Notes: a model not told the origin generated them from the sequence alone. DNA of 64,000 bases from Plumapathes pennacea (GCA_964036295.1 OZ038462.1:22134363-22198362); one strand, 5' to 3'. Counted from the stretch's first letter, positions 1 through 11,895 are shown. Numbers and translations: made by a program.

Positions 1-22
1 TACTGTGGCAACGCAGGCCAAG
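1..22 (+). CDS. 3' end of a D8C-domain exon (cut by window start)
   Basis: The first 22 bases read Y-C-G-N-A-G-Q plus one base, then a GTAAAG splice donor. The same ending occurs on the D8C exon at 2138-2520, so this is the tail of an upstream sister exon. D8C (eight-cysteine) modules occur in uromodulin, GP2 and OIT3-like extracellular proteins. The exon ends in phase 1, as usual for shuffled extracellular modules. Only seven codons are visible, so the call rests on identity with the second copy. Confidence 0.5.
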
Positions 23-300
23 GTAAAGACTTGTAACTTGTTTATTAACAAGAGTTTTATTCATCTCGTGTCGTTTTGTTTTACGATTTCAGGAATATAA
101 TATAATGTGGCACGATATAAGAGTTTCTGATTTTGCCTTTTTTAAGAACCATCACACTGACTCGGTTTCAGTACGCGATGTAAGAGTTTTTGGTTTTGTT
201 CTTTTGAGAGCCATTGCCTGTTTGGTGTAATAGAACTAGTGAACTTAAGTACTTTGTCAGCGAAAACGTGGCAACACTGACCCAGTCGAAATGAAAATAT

Positions 301-1290
301 TGAGCCTAACCAAAACTCAAAAATGGTGAACCCGGTCAAAAATGGTAAACCTTTCTGTAGAAATCATTTTTTAATGGTCTAAACCTCTAACACTGAGGGT
401 CCGGTCAAAAATGGTGAATCTTTCTGCAGAAATCATTTTGTAATGGTCTAAACCTTTAACACTACTGGGTCCGATCAAAACTGGTAAACCTTTCTGTAGA
501 AATGTTTTAATGGCCTAAACCATTAAAAATCCTTCGTTCAAAAATCATGAGCCCTCTCTTTCTAGTGGAAGTATTACCTAATGGTCAAACCATTACAAAT
601 TGTACGTTCAAAATTTGAGCCCCTCTGTTGAAATCATTTTTTAATGGTCAAAACCATTTAAAATCCTTCGTTCAAAAATCATGAGCCCTCTCTTTCTAGT
701 GGAAGTATTATCTAATGGTCAAACCATTAAAATTCCTTCGTTCAAAAATCATGAGCCCTCTCTTTCTAGTGGAAGTATTATCTAATGGTCAAACCATTAC
801 AAATTGTACTTTCGAAAGTTACGAGTGAAATCATTTTTTAATGGTCTAAACCATTAAAAATCCTTCGTTCAAAAATCATGAGCCCTCTCTTTCTAGTGGA
901 AGTATTATCTAATGGTCAAACCATTAAAATTCCTTCGTTCAAAAATCATGATCCCTCTCTTTCTAGTGGAAGTATTATCTAATGGTCAAACCATTAAAAA
1001 TTGTACTTTCGAAAGTTACGAGTGAAATCCTTATTTAATGGTCAAAACCATTAAAAATTCTTCGTTCAAAAATCATGAGCCCCTCTGGTCGAATTATTAT
1101 TTAATGGTCTAAACCATTACAAATTGTACGTTTGAAATTTATGATCATCTAATGAAGTCATTATTTAAAGGTCAAAACCATTAAAATTGTACGTTCAAAA
1201 TCTTAAGCCCCTCTGGTGAAAATTTAATGGTCAAGTTATGAGCACTTCCTGGTGGAATCACAAGTTTATGGTCAAAAATCTTTAAATAAA
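301..1290. repeat. Palindrome-bearing tandem satellite, block A
   Basis: Degenerate tandem units carry a short inverted motif, TAATGGT...ACCATTA, followed by a CTTCGTTCAAAAATCATGAG-type segment. The ATGAGCCCTCTC core recurs at about 547, 681, 751, 878 and 948, giving a 70-bp spacing nested in a spacing of about 197 bp. No coding frame is apparent. It lies between the two D8C exons, so it is probably intronic. Confidence 0.8.
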
Positions 1291-1735
1291 ATTGTTAATG
1301 TTCTTACCAATAGATAATGATTTCACCAGAAAGTTTACATCATTTCCACATGCACGATTGCTAATGTTTTCACCATTACAAAATGACTTCACCAGAAAGT
1401 TCCACCATTCCTAATGGCACGACTGTTAATGTTTTCTCCATTACTTAATGATTTTCCCACAAAGTTTACATCATTTCCGCATGCCTGTTTGCTAATGTTT
1501 TCACCATTACAAAATGAATTCACCAGAAAGTTCCACCAATATTCCTAATGGCACGACTGTTAATGTTTTCACCATTACTTAATGATTTTCCCACAAAGTT
1601 TACATCATTTCCGCATGCCTGTTTGCTAATGTTTTCACCATTACAAAATGAATTCACCAGAAAGTTCCACCAATATTCCTAATGGCACGACTGTTAATGT
1701 TTTCACCATTACTTAATGATTTTCGCTAACGCTGT
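1291..1735. repeat. Tandem satellite, block B (about 134-bp period)
   Basis: Units containing AATGGCACGACTGTTAATG begin at about 1414, 1547 and 1681, a period of about 134 bp. The block contains the complementary short words of block A (ACCATTA, CACCAGAAAG against CTTTCTAGTGG), as if block A continued in inverted orientation. No gene is seen. Confidence 0.75.
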
Positions 1736-1913
1736 TTATTGACAATATCCGAACACAATTTTAAATATTAATCACAAAACACCATTACGAGATGACTACC
1801 GAGGAGGACATCAATTCATTTGTCGAAAAAGCAGTTGCAGAAAGCATCAAAGAGCTTCACAGTCCTTGCGCCATTATTTGCGCTGCGAGAGGAAATAGTT
1901 GAAGGATAATAAA

Positions 1914-2097
1914 GACAATAAACTACTTTTGGCTTCGGAAATATGCACGGATAATTGTCCTTGGACATTATCTGTTCCTCGAAGCTCACAGTTGGCCTCG
2001 AGCTTCGCTCTCGGGCAACTGTACGCTTCTCGGAACAGATAATATCCTCGGACAATTATCCGTGCATATTTCCTCGCCAAAAGTAGTTATTGTTTAT
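1914..2097. mobile_element. Fold-back element with arms of about 75 bp
   Basis: The left arm (about 1914-1992: AATAAACTACTTTTGG, GCACGGATAATTGTCC, ATCTGTTCC) is matched in reverse complement by the right arm (about 2015-2097). The loop is about 20-25 bp around CTCGAGCTTCGCTCTCG. It encodes no protein and resembles a non-autonomous foldback/MITE element. Small open frames on either strand here are products of the palindrome. Confidence 0.75.
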
Positions 2098-2137
2098 ATA
2101 ATCAAGCTGTGACCTTTTCATTATTTCTCAAAATCAG

Positions 2138-2520
2138 CCCTAGCCCCAGCCGAGTGTAGAACTACAAAGTTCTTAGTGGAGCTGACAGAGCTCAAGGCAA
2201 TACCCTCCAGAACAACGTCAGATGTGATCAACGCGACCTCGCTCCTGGCTGGTATCGTTTCCAGGGCGCCGCTGGTGACAGGATCCCAGACAGATGCGTT
2301 CCCATGAGGCGTTGTGGTACACATGCACCAGGCTGGATCACCGGAGGACACCCTACAGTCGCTCAGGGAGCGGTCACCCGCAGAGTCTGCTATCACTGGA
2401 GCAATAACTGCTGCCGATGGAACAACAACATCAGAGTGCGCAACTGCGGCGCTTTCTTTGTCTACCAGCTTCAAAGAACTCCTGTGTGTTCTCTGCGTTA
2501 CTGTGGCAACCGAAACTAAG
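2138..2520 (+). pseudogene. D8C-domain exon with frameshift and terminal stop
   Basis: The exon lies between an acceptor (TTTCTCAAAATCAG, ending 2137) and a donor (GTAAAC, 2521). The acceptor frame reads L-A-P-A-E-C-R up to about 2157. The domain then continues one base out of frame as NYKVLSGADRA, GWYRFQGAAG, CVPMRRCGTHAPGW, HWSNNCCRW, IRVRNCGAF and SLRYCGN. That is the ordered cysteine pattern of D8C modules in uromodulin/OIT3-like secreted proteins. The length is 383 nt, one short of a symmetric 384-nt phase 1-1 exon, which fits a single-base deletion. The penultimate codon is TAA where the sister exon at position 19 has CAA. A functional exon using a TAG acceptor at 2157-2159 cannot be excluded, but it would still hit the TAA. 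Confidence 0.65.
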
Positions 2521-5500
2521 GTAAACATTACAAACTTGCTTCTGGACAAAATTTCATTTCTCTGACCTGAGCTTACTTCATTGTCATTTTGGGTGTTCGT
2601 ATGAGCAGGAAGTATTTTTGTTTCGCTTTAAGGGAACTCAACGTTTGGGAAAAGGAGCTGCATGTTGAACCCAACATAGTTCTGTTCATTTCTTGTGTCA
2701 TTCGACATTTATCTCTTGTATCATTCTGCTGATTCTCCAGGATGCAGGTTTCTTGAACGAGACGCCACACAATCGTCCAAGTTGACAAAGTTTGGTCGTG
2801 TAGTTATTTGGCTGAGCAATACAAGCGTGTGGACACTGTAGTGTGTCCCTCATCTTATTATAATCAAGGCTGGTACGATCATTTATGGCCAGTTTAACTT
2901 AAACCGTCTCTTCTATAACTAGAGATCCATTATAGGTCCAGGAGCATGTTTACACTACAACTGCAACTAGCTTTTCAGCTGCTTTTTGTTGGTTAGTGGT
3001 AATTGTAATAACCACTTTGTGTGCTTTTTTTAAGAGCTATTAAGTTTTCATGAATAAAGGCATTTTGTATTATGCTGGTATTTTCTTATTGGCCCTCTTG
3101 CCTCTGCACTGTCATTTTAGTTTCCTCGTTCTTTGTTCCAATACGACTGATGGGGAGTGGGGGGCGGGAAACGAGGTTAGAACTGGGCCTGAATTGTAGT
3201 ATTTTTATGAACTCCAGTGGAAAATACAGTGCTCAGAAGAAACGAACCGGAGAGGGCTTCTCAGGAGACGTTCCGGTGAAAAGTTTCCCCAAAAAATGTT
3301 TTTTTCTGTACTGTGATCTATTTTTAATATATCTGCCGGAATTCGTTGTTCTTTTTCGATTTTTTGTTTTATTCCACGAGAAATTGGAACGAACGAACGC
3401 AAATTTCGATCAAAATAGCACTCTGTCGCGACCTGTCATCACTTGTCAACTCTTGCGTCTCATGCAACACCGACATATCACGTGAAATCTGGCAAAACAC
3501 AAGTATTGCGTGTGTGATTTGGCATGGCGAAACCAAGAAGACTAGCTGCCACGGGGCGCCCGCGATTTTCTCTGCATCTGAAAAACGCGTTTTGTAGCGT
3601 TTTCTTGAAGTTCCAGTGCAAGCGGATTTTAACGGATTGGGTTGAAATTTTACCCAAGTATAGACCGATATGTTAACTTACAAAGCCTGTCTCCGACTTT
3701 TTATTTTCGCTTTAGAACCCGAGTTATTTCATTTGCCGCAAAAAAATTCCCCAAAAAACACGTCGCCCGGCTTTGACTTTAAATATTTTCCGAACCAAAC
3801 AAATTATCAAAAATCGGATCGAGACACTTTTTTCAGATCAACATATCTGAAGTACAAAAATACTATTGGCTCGGTAGTCCGACAAATCTGTGATCACTTG
3901 GAACTCGTCACTTGGGGCCATGTCAATTTGCATAATAACCCCTAAAACTCGGCGTACGCTTAACATTTCGGAAAACAAAGATATTTTCCTGAATCTGTGT
4001 TTATTAAGCTACAAGAAGACACTAGTTTTGTGGAGTTTACTTGTATTGAACGCGCGCTATTGCAGTTTTACCGCGAGCATGTCGCGAACATCTCTGATAC
4101 CTTAAAAAAGCAGCCAAAGTTATGAAGTCAAATTAGAGTAAGACAAGATTCTGCAAACACACATTATATCCAAGTCAGTCGTTTTATGATAGTGTAAAGT
4201 TATTTTTCTTTTCAAAGCGTTTGCCGCACAAATACTCTGTACTCATTATTTATTTTCGTCTAGCTGCGCGCGGACCCTTTGCATTTTCTAAACAATGGCC
4301 ATTAAAAGATAAAGGAGATAAAAAAGTTGAATTTATTTTTTCACTCAGCAAGTGTCCCTTGTATCAATTATCAAATGCCACTTCTTCATGGAAAAAATAT
4401 ATAAATGCAGCAGACACATGCACATACAGCCGGGCGCGAGAAAATAAGAGCAAATCATCGACCAACACTTAACGCTCAAACAAAGGAGGGTCAAACTATG
4501 CGTTGTCCTTCTTGCTGTATCTCCATAATTTATAATTTTATAATTTAAACCCATCATTTATTGCATAGAACTATGTATGTGAACTCTGCACATTGATTTT
4601 CAGGTCAAACCGATAAATAATTGCTTAGAAATCCGTGTTACAAGGTGGTAGAAGTTAACGTTTGGTAATCACTGAAGTTTTGCTCACTCTGCTGAATCAA
4701 GCGAATAGTCTAGTATTTTTGGCGAAGGTTCTTGCATCGCTTGATTTACCTGCAGGCATGGGAAGGGGGGGCTGGGCACTCAACTGAGGTTTAGGAAGAA
4801 GGGGTGTCGCTGATGTCAGTCAAATGCGGACCAAGCGGTTCAAATCAAAATCTGTAAATTTCACCACCTTGTCTAAGACAAAATGCTTTAACCTAAGACC
4901 TTGTTAAAACTGAACCGGCCAAAATCCCTCCCTCCTGAACTGTGTACGAACTCCATATCAGAATGGAGATTACGGCGAACAGACTAAACACCTGAATTTT
5001 CCTTCCTAAGGCTGAAAGCGATAGATACCCTATATTACAAGATTCCATCCCCGCTGAGAACGATGGTCACCAAGAATGAGTACCCTGTTCGAGACGCTGC
5101 GGACAAGTACACCATGTTTAGACATAGAACTTCGATAACTCACTCTATCCAGCCCGGCACACATAGGGCAATACACACTTCTCAACAAACACCTAACTAC
5201 ATAACACGTCTGTGATTAGTGTTTTCAAAAATGCAATTTTAAATGTGCTGTGGGCATTTTAGGTATTTCGACACCTGACAAAGAATGTCCATGCCCACCC
5301 TCCCCCCCCCCCCCCCCCCCCCAAGTTTAATCCAGTCATCATGGTAACCAAATCAAACTTAAAACATGAATTCCGTTTAAAACAACAACGTGGTCACTGC
5401 TAAAATGGTACTCATCGAGAGCTTTCGGATTGAGTGGTCTCATTTAACAGTTCTGGGGCTGGAAATAAACGCTCCTACTAGAACGTACTCATCGACAGCT

Positions 5501-6962
5501 TTCACATTTGAGTGGTCACACCCCAGTTGAAAGTTAACACTGCTATTTAAAGTACTCGTTAGGAGCTCAGCTTTATTTGATTTGTCACTTCAGGTTTCGT
5601 CAGACAGTTTAGGAGTTGGAAGTGAACACTGCTATTAAAATATATTTTTTAAGAGCTTTTGTTTGAGTGGTCAGACATTCCGGTTTCATTTGAGTTGGTA
5701 TGAGTCAAATTTGCATATGTAGCTAAAATGGCTAGCTGAAAACTTGATGTTCCAGCGTATTTTATGTTTACTATATACTTGGGCTACACACTCCAGTCCT
5801 ACTATTTCATATTTTTGCTGTGCTTTTCAATTTTCTAGAAAAATAGAGTTACATAAATTTTATGGTGGGTAGTTAGAAAGGGCCATTGTCACAAGACACC
5901 CAAAAGGATCAAAGGCATGTCAGTCGGGATGTCAATACGCATAGTTTACCCGTGATTGCGAACAAACTCTAGCTGCATCTTTAAAACAGGGTAGATTATC
6001 CCATAACAAACTGATACTTTTCCTTGTTGCACGAAAGTGCATTTGAATTCCAAAGGACAAAGTCCAAACGGATATGATGTTCCCTTCAGGGTTTTAATTT
6101 GAGATCACAGTGGGATACTGATTTGGCTGAGAGACTGACATCTGTATTCTTGAAATGTTGCTCGAAAAGTCAACATAATACTCAGTATAAATCAACTATC
6201 GACCTTTAATGAGTTGAAACTATCAATATCTACCATTGAATTCACACTCAGATGAGCCAGATATTCAGTTCCCTTAATTCTGGAACAATCACACGTGCGG
6301 AACGTATCCGAACTTTCTGAAACCTTGGCAATAATGCGTGGGTCACAAGAAAAGAACAGAGCATGACGCAGATTGTAAACCGCAGTCATACCAGAAGTCT
6401 CGATATAGTTAGGATAATCACTCCTATATAAACACATCTGTAGTGTATGGTGTTATAAATTTGATCGATGTTTAAGCAAAACCAGTGAAACAAACACCAA
6501 CAAGAAATTAGTCATAACTATGCAGGGGTTTAGACTATTGCTTTGCGTGAGCTTGTCAGATTCTGTGTTGTAATGCTAATTTTACCGCCTTATGTGGGCA
6601 AACACTATACAATCTGGAATACGATCACACGTTTTGGGCAAGACAAAGTTTTACTCAGAATACAAATAGCAACAGGGATTGCACGATCTATGACAAGCGC
6701 AAACGATAGGACAAATCAATTCATTCTCTTCCATCTATAGAACGTTCTTTGTTTTGTGATCTGAGTTAAATATGTCTCGGCTTATTATTGAATAAACGCT
6801 CAGTTGGATTGAACAGCTTCGGGGCAAATTAGCTCTTAAAACCCACAAGAAAACAATAACGGTCTTTTTCTAAAAAAAAAGACGCCAACGATTTGGTAGC
6901 ACGCAATTTCCGATTACAAGTAGATTTTTCAAAAGTACGTGTTTCTTCGACTAATGGTCAAC
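2521..6962. other. No gene seen; scattered low-copy repeats
   Basis: I see no supportable exon in this stretch. It holds a C-run at about 5303-5322. Three to four degenerate direct repeats of about 85 bp lie at 5395-5700 (GAGCTTTC..TTTGAGTGGTC, and AGTTGGAAGTGAACACTGCTAT). Relatives of these repeats recur at 30580-30690, 31065-31140 and 36370-36480. Confidence 0.5.
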
Positions 6963-6969
6963 TATAAAG
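6963..6969 (+). promoter_or_regulatory. Candidate TATA box for the acidic secreted protein gene
   Basis: TATAAAG lies about 320 bp upstream of the ATG at 7290, in the correct orientation. It is the best TATA match in the near upstream sequence. No transcription start is visible, so this is only a candidate. Confidence 0.3.
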
Positions 6970-7289
6970 GCCGCACTGCTGTGTTTCGTCTGCGAAAGGC
7001 TTTATTGTTAGATTGGTTTAATTCCGCTTTCAGGTCAGCAGATCAACAAGCAGCAGAAGTGCACCCAAGTGGAAATCTTCTTTTTTTCACAAATACCTAA
7101 TTAAGTCAAATGGAGTTTAAACGTCATTTATCATAAACCCACTGCTGCGTAAAGACAATACGTGGCTTATTTGCAAGCTTCGAAAACATCGAATGAAGTC
7201 GAAATTCTTGCATAAGTTATTCAATTTACCATCGCACGCCGTGGTGGATAGACGAAGCTTCTGTTTGGCCGAGCGCTCGACAGATCAAA

Positions 7290-10200
7290 ATGGCAAAGCT
7301 AGCAGTTTTGGCGATTCTGTGTATGGTGGCCGTGATTTCTGTCAACGCCTTTCCGACCTACAGAAACCAGCGACGTAAGTAACTTTTTTCTTCAGTTGTC
7401 CACTTTTTCTCGTCTCGTTCGGATAACATTTTATTCGCTCTTCAGACCGCTCCCACTTTTTTTCTCGACTTCAACTCTTTTGCGACAACTTCTCAAACCT
7501 AAACAGAAAACGACTTGCATTTTATGGTGTGGTTAAAATCGAGCTAAAAAATACGATTTGTTTTGGGATTTTGCAATTTGTTTTGGGAGACGAAACTAGC
7601 ACATTTACGCCCCACGCCTCCAACAGTAGGCTGTTTTGTCTTTGGAAGTTCTACAGAGCGGCTCGCACGTGATAAAGCTTGTAACAAATCTTTGGTGTAC
7701 AGACAGAAATATTTCGCGTGTTAGGGCGGTCAGTCGAATATTCCGCTTCCATATTTAGTGGCTCGTAATTATGCAGTAATTCCTGTAGGGCGGTCAGTTG
7801 ATTTTTTTCCTCTTTGGCGTGCAACGTTCGATTCAATAAAGACGGAACCAGAAGAAGCGTCGCAATTCTAAACTAAACGAGAAAGAAAAATTAGCCAGCT
7901 AGAAACAAACTTGAGCGACCACCAGAGACGAAGGCTTCTTGGGCGAGACTGGGTTAATCGAGCGTGAAACTGACTGTGGAATCACACTTTTTCTTCTTTT
8001 CTTCATTGGTTTGGAAATTAAAAGTACGTCAAACTGGAAAGAAATCCCAGCCGTGCCGCTGATCAGGGCTCTGTTAACTTATTATATTAATTCTTAAATG
8101 GCGCCTTTTGATATAATGAAATTACGTGTGCATATTCGATCTGGGCCGGCTCAGATTTTGAGACACATGCTTATCAAGAGCCGAACTGCATTAAGTGCAT
8201 GGTTCGAGAGGACCAAAGTATTCTCAAATGAAAATAATTCACGAGTCATCTGGATTCACGCGCCACAGGACGCCCAAATACTTGAAGACAAGGAGGCGTT
8301 TAATCAATATTCAAATTTAACATAAAATAATATATCATTTGCATTCGTTACATTGCTCGACAAAAATGAAAAACCTAAAGGAAAGCGAGAAAAACACATT
8401 ATAACAACACACCTGGGATGATTCCCTCTTTATTCCCCACTCTTTTCACCGCTTTCGGCCGGATTTATATCAATGTGGGCATCAATATTTAACGCTCTGT
8501 TGCCTAACAATAACTAGCCCCTTACGAAAAGGGCGCAATTTGGATAAGTAAATTGTGTTCGGCCAGTTTATGGTACAGAAAGATAATGACTCTGTCTTAG
8601 GAATAGTTTTGACATTGTGTATCCGACGCGACAACCTGTCTACATTCAAGTTCAACCTTTCACTCCCAAGCTCAAAAGATAGATTCCCCCAACCCTCTAA
8701 GAAAAAATATATGAATGATGTAATGAAAATTGATAGTTTAATCAGCTTTTATCTGAGCAAGCTATCAAAAACCAAGTTCTGATATTTTTTTCTGGGGAGA
8801 AACTGAAGACGAAAATAGAAGTTAATCACTTTGATCTTAAATACTCACTTTGAGAGACCAGTCGCTAATACTCGTCTCTGTAAGTTGACGCCAGTGTTCC
8901 ATTACAAAACCATCCTCAAGTCCAAAGCTTTGCGTTGGAATTTTAGTGAACAAATTGAACAGATAACGCGATGAACTACTGCATGAGATCAAGCCTCGTC
9001 TCCAGGACCTTTCTCCTACACCGCACCAGCGTAGAGCCTGAGAACGCGGATATTATTAATTTACAGTTAAAGACAGATAAATGCCAGAAAATTAATAGAA
9101 AGGTTAAGTTAACTCAATTTTTCATTCTCTTAATATTCAGGAAGCCAGTTTGAAACAGTAAGACGAGCCCATGCGAATCGCAGACCAAGCCTAGAGGAAC
9201 AACTGGACAGGCTCAGAGCCATTCAGGATATCACGGAATGGTACGACAAACTGGCAGATGACGGTGAAGAAGAGGGCGAAGAGGCGGGTGGAGAAGAGGG
9301 TGAAGAAGAGGGTGAAGAAGAGGGTGGAGAAGAGGGCGAAGAAGAGGGTGGAGAAGAGGGTGAAGAAGAGGGCGAAGAAGAGGGTGGAGAAGAAGGCGAA
9401 GAAGAGGGCGAAGAAGAGGGTGAAGAAGAGGGTGGAGAAGAGGGTGAAGAAGAGGGTGAAGAAGAGGGTGGAGAAGGTGAAGAAGAGGGTGAAGAAGAGG
9501 GTGAAGAAGAGGGTGGAGAAGAGGGTGGAGAAGAAGGCGAAGAAGAGGGTGGAGAAGAAGGTGAAGAAGGTGAAGAAGAGGGTGAAGAAGAGGGCGAAGA
9601 AGAGGGTGAAGAAGAGGGTGGAGAAGAGGGCGAAGAAGAGGGCGAAGAAGAGGGTGGAGAAGAGGGTGAAGAAGAGGGCGAAGAAGAGGGCGAAGAAAAG
9701 GGTGAAGAAGAGGGTGGAGAAGAGGGCGAAGAAGAGGGCGAAGAAGAGGGTGAAGAAGAGGGTGGAGAAGAGGGTGAAGAAGAGGGTGGAGAAGAGGGTG
9801 AAGAAGAGGGCGAAGAAGAGGGCGAAGAAGAGGGTGAAGAAGAGGGTGGAGAAGAGGGTGAAGAAGAGGGTGGAGAAGAGGGTGGAGAAGGTGGAGAAGA
9901 GGGTGAAGAAGAGGGTGAAGAAGAGGGTGGAGAAGAGGGTGGAGAAGAAGGCGAAGAAGAGGGCGAAGAAGAGGGTGGAGAAGAGGGTGAAGAAGAGGGC
10001 GAAGAAGAGGGCGAAGAAGAGGGTGAAGAAGAGGGTGGAGAAGGTGAAGAAGAGGGTGAAGAAGAGGGTGAAGAAGAGGGTGGAGAAGAGGGTGGAGAAG
10101 AGGGCGAAGAAGAGGGCGAAGAAGAGGGTGGAGAAGAGGGCGAAGAAGAGGGTGAAGAAGAGGGCGAAGAAGAGGGCGAAGAAGAGGGTGAAGAAGAGGG

Positions 10201-11149
10201 CGAAGAAGAGGGTGGAGAAGAGGGTGAAGAAGAGGGTGGAGAAGAAGGTGAAGAAGAGGGTGGAGAAGAGGGCGAAGAAGAGGGCGAAGAAGAGGGCGAA
10301 GAAGAGGGTGAAGAAGAGGGCGGAGAAGAGGGCGAAGAAGAGGGCGAAGAAGAGGGTGAAGAAGAGGGTGGAGAAGAGGGTGAAGAAGAGGGCGAAGAAG
10401 AGGGCGAAGAAGAGGGCGAAGAAGAGGGTGAAGAAGAGGGTGAAGAAGAGGGCGAAGAAGAGGGCGAAGAAGAGGGTGAAGAAGAGGGCGAAGAAGAGGG
10501 TGAAGAAGAGGGCGAAGAAGAGGGTGGAGAAGAGGGCGAAGAAGAGGGTGGAGAAGAGGGTGGAGAAGAGGGCGAAGAAGAGGGCGAAGAAGAGGGTGGA
10601 GAAGAGGGTGAAGAAGAGGGTGAAGAAGAGGGCGAAGAGGAGGGCGAAGAAGAGGGCGAAGAAGAGGGTGGAGAAGAGGGCGAAGAAGAGGGTGGAGAAG
10701 AGGGCGAAGAAGAGGGTGGAGAAGAGGGTGAAGAAGAGGGTGAAGAAGAGGGTGAAGAAGAGGGTGAAGAGGGTGGAGAAGAAGGTGAAGAAGAGGGTGA
10801 AGAAGAGGGTGGAGAAGAGGGTGGAGAAGAAGGTGAAGAAGAGGGTGGAGAAGAGGGTGAAGAAGAGGGCGAAGAAGAGGGTGGAGAAGAGGGTGAAGAA
10901 GAGGGTGGAGAAGAGGGCGAAGAAGAGGGTGAAGAAGAAGAAGAAGAAGAAGAAGAAGAAGAAGAAGAAGAAGAAGAAGAAGAAGAAGAAGAAGAAGAAG
11001 AGAAAGAGAAAGGAAAAGGAAAAGGGAAAGGAAAAGGAAGAGGAAGAGGAAAAGGTAAAGGAAGAGGAAGAGGAAAAGGTAAAGGAAGAGGAAGAGGAAG
11101 AGGAAAAGGCAAAGACAACGTTGAAAAACTTATCCGATACATATATTAG
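7290..11149 (+). CDS. Secreted Glu/Gly-rich acidic repeat protein with basic Lys/Arg-Gly tail (two exons)
   Basis: Exon 1 (7290-7374) encodes a signal peptide: Met-Ala-Lys, a hydrophobic stretch LAVLAILCMVAVISV, then NA before FPTYRNQR. It ends at a CGAC|GTAAGT donor. Exon 2 (9141-11149, acceptor TAATATTCAG) restores phase 1 and reads RSQFETVRRAHANRRPSLEE, then about 35 ordinary residues. About 560 residues of GEEE/GGEE repeats follow (9263 on), then a poly-Glu run of about 22. A tail of alternating KG and RG ends in DNVEKLIRYIY and TAG. The product is 697 residues. There are no cysteines in the repeat. The frame stays open across the whole repeat, and the phases match exactly. The large exon has no ATG in this frame, so simple ORF calling misses it. 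Secreted acidic proteins are known in coral skeletal matrices, usually Asp-rich; a mineral-matrix role is inference. Extra small exons in the 1.77-kb intron are possible. Confidence 0.75.
8655..8880. repeat. Dispersed repeat, family F (CTTTCACTCCCAAG type), intronic
   Basis: CCTTTCACTCCCAAGCTCA, ATGAATGATGTAATG and TCAGCTTTTATCTGAGCAAG recur in the same order at 11700-11880. They recur in reverse complement at 16075-16262 and 23590-23795. Several copies have diverged by substitutions only, typical of an old interspersed element. No coding frame is seen. Confidence 0.6.
9263..10990 (+). repeat. Coding minisatellite (GAAGAGGGT/GAAGAGGGC units)
   Basis: About 1.7 kb consists almost entirely of GAA, GAG, GGT, GGC and GGA codons in 9- to 15-base units. 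It ends in a pure GAA run (about 10930-10998). The + strand is nearly all purine. The repeat keeps the Gly-Glu frame without a shift. The other frames are also open (Lys/Arg/Val on +, Ser/Pro and Phe/Leu on -) purely because of the repeat. Confidence 0.95.
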
Positions 11150-11445
11150 AGTAGGCGTGTCAAGCGAATGACGCTCATGAGGTCTTTGTTTCATTTGCAC
11201 TATTTTTGTATTGAGCAGTGTGAGAATTTCGTCTTGATTTATGTGTAAGATTAAATGCAGTGAATAACATTTTGTCTTTGTGGGAAGGTATAAAACCAAA
11301 GTGCTGTCCAAGCGTATTAAAGGTTTCTTGTTTATAGTTAGTTGCTGCTTGGCTGAAGTAAAGAAAGTCGATCACGTGAACAGAAAAGATTGGTCAATTA
11401 AATTCCCAAATTGATTTGGGCAAAAACAATTAAAAACTATGGCAA

Positions 11446-11451
11446 AATAAA
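11446..11451 (+). terminator. Candidate poly(A) signal AATAAA
   Basis: AATAAA lies about 300 bp downstream of the acidic-protein stop codon, within otherwise non-coding sequence. It is a plausible 3' end signal for that gene. Confidence 0.35.
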
Positions 11452-11699
11452 CATCAAATCGACAAAAACATGAACATTGCTTGAACTTTTATTTGAGTAA
11501 TCACACTACATGTCAGATTTTGTTTTACAGTTCAGAAATCATGAGCTTTCTATAAGAAGGAAATAGGCAATGTACACAAGTGTCCCCTGAATGCCTACAT
11601 TGCCTCAACTCCCACAAATGAATAATTTGGTGAGTTACGTGGCAACCATAGCAGCAAACATTACGATAAAAGTTTAAAGGAAAGCAACATGGAAATAGC

Positions 11700-11895
11700 T
11701 CTAAACTCTTTCACTCCTGAGTTCAAAAACTCTCACAAGCATTAAAGAAGACATATGAGTGATGCAGTGGGAATCGATTGTCCAATCGGCTTTCATCTGA
11801 GTAAATTATCAAGTGGCAAATTCTCCACACTGTATGATGTATGGCCTAGTGAAAGGCAGACGTTCGTTACTTTTGGAGATGAAAGGGCTAACTAA
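11700..11895. repeat. Dispersed repeat, family F copy
   Basis: This copy has CTCTTTCACTCCTGAGTTC, GAGTGATGCAGTGGGAATCG, CGGCTTTCATCTGAG and CTGTATGATGTATGG, in the same order as at 8655-8880. The remaining non-coding sequence from 11150 to 12587 shows no further feature. Confidence 0.6.

Noticed and set aside
1791-1901. Small + frame MTTEEDINSFVEKAVAES
   Set aside because: It is only 36 codons, ends at a stop before the fold-back element, and I could not connect it to any exon or transposase with confidence.
9191-11311. Very long open frames on both strands (Lys/Arg/Val-rich on +, Ser/Pro- and Phe/Leu-rich on -)
   Set aside because: They are alternative readings of the GAAGAGGGT-type repeat. 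The Gly-Glu frame is the one joined in phase to a signal-peptide exon and ending in a non-repetitive tail.
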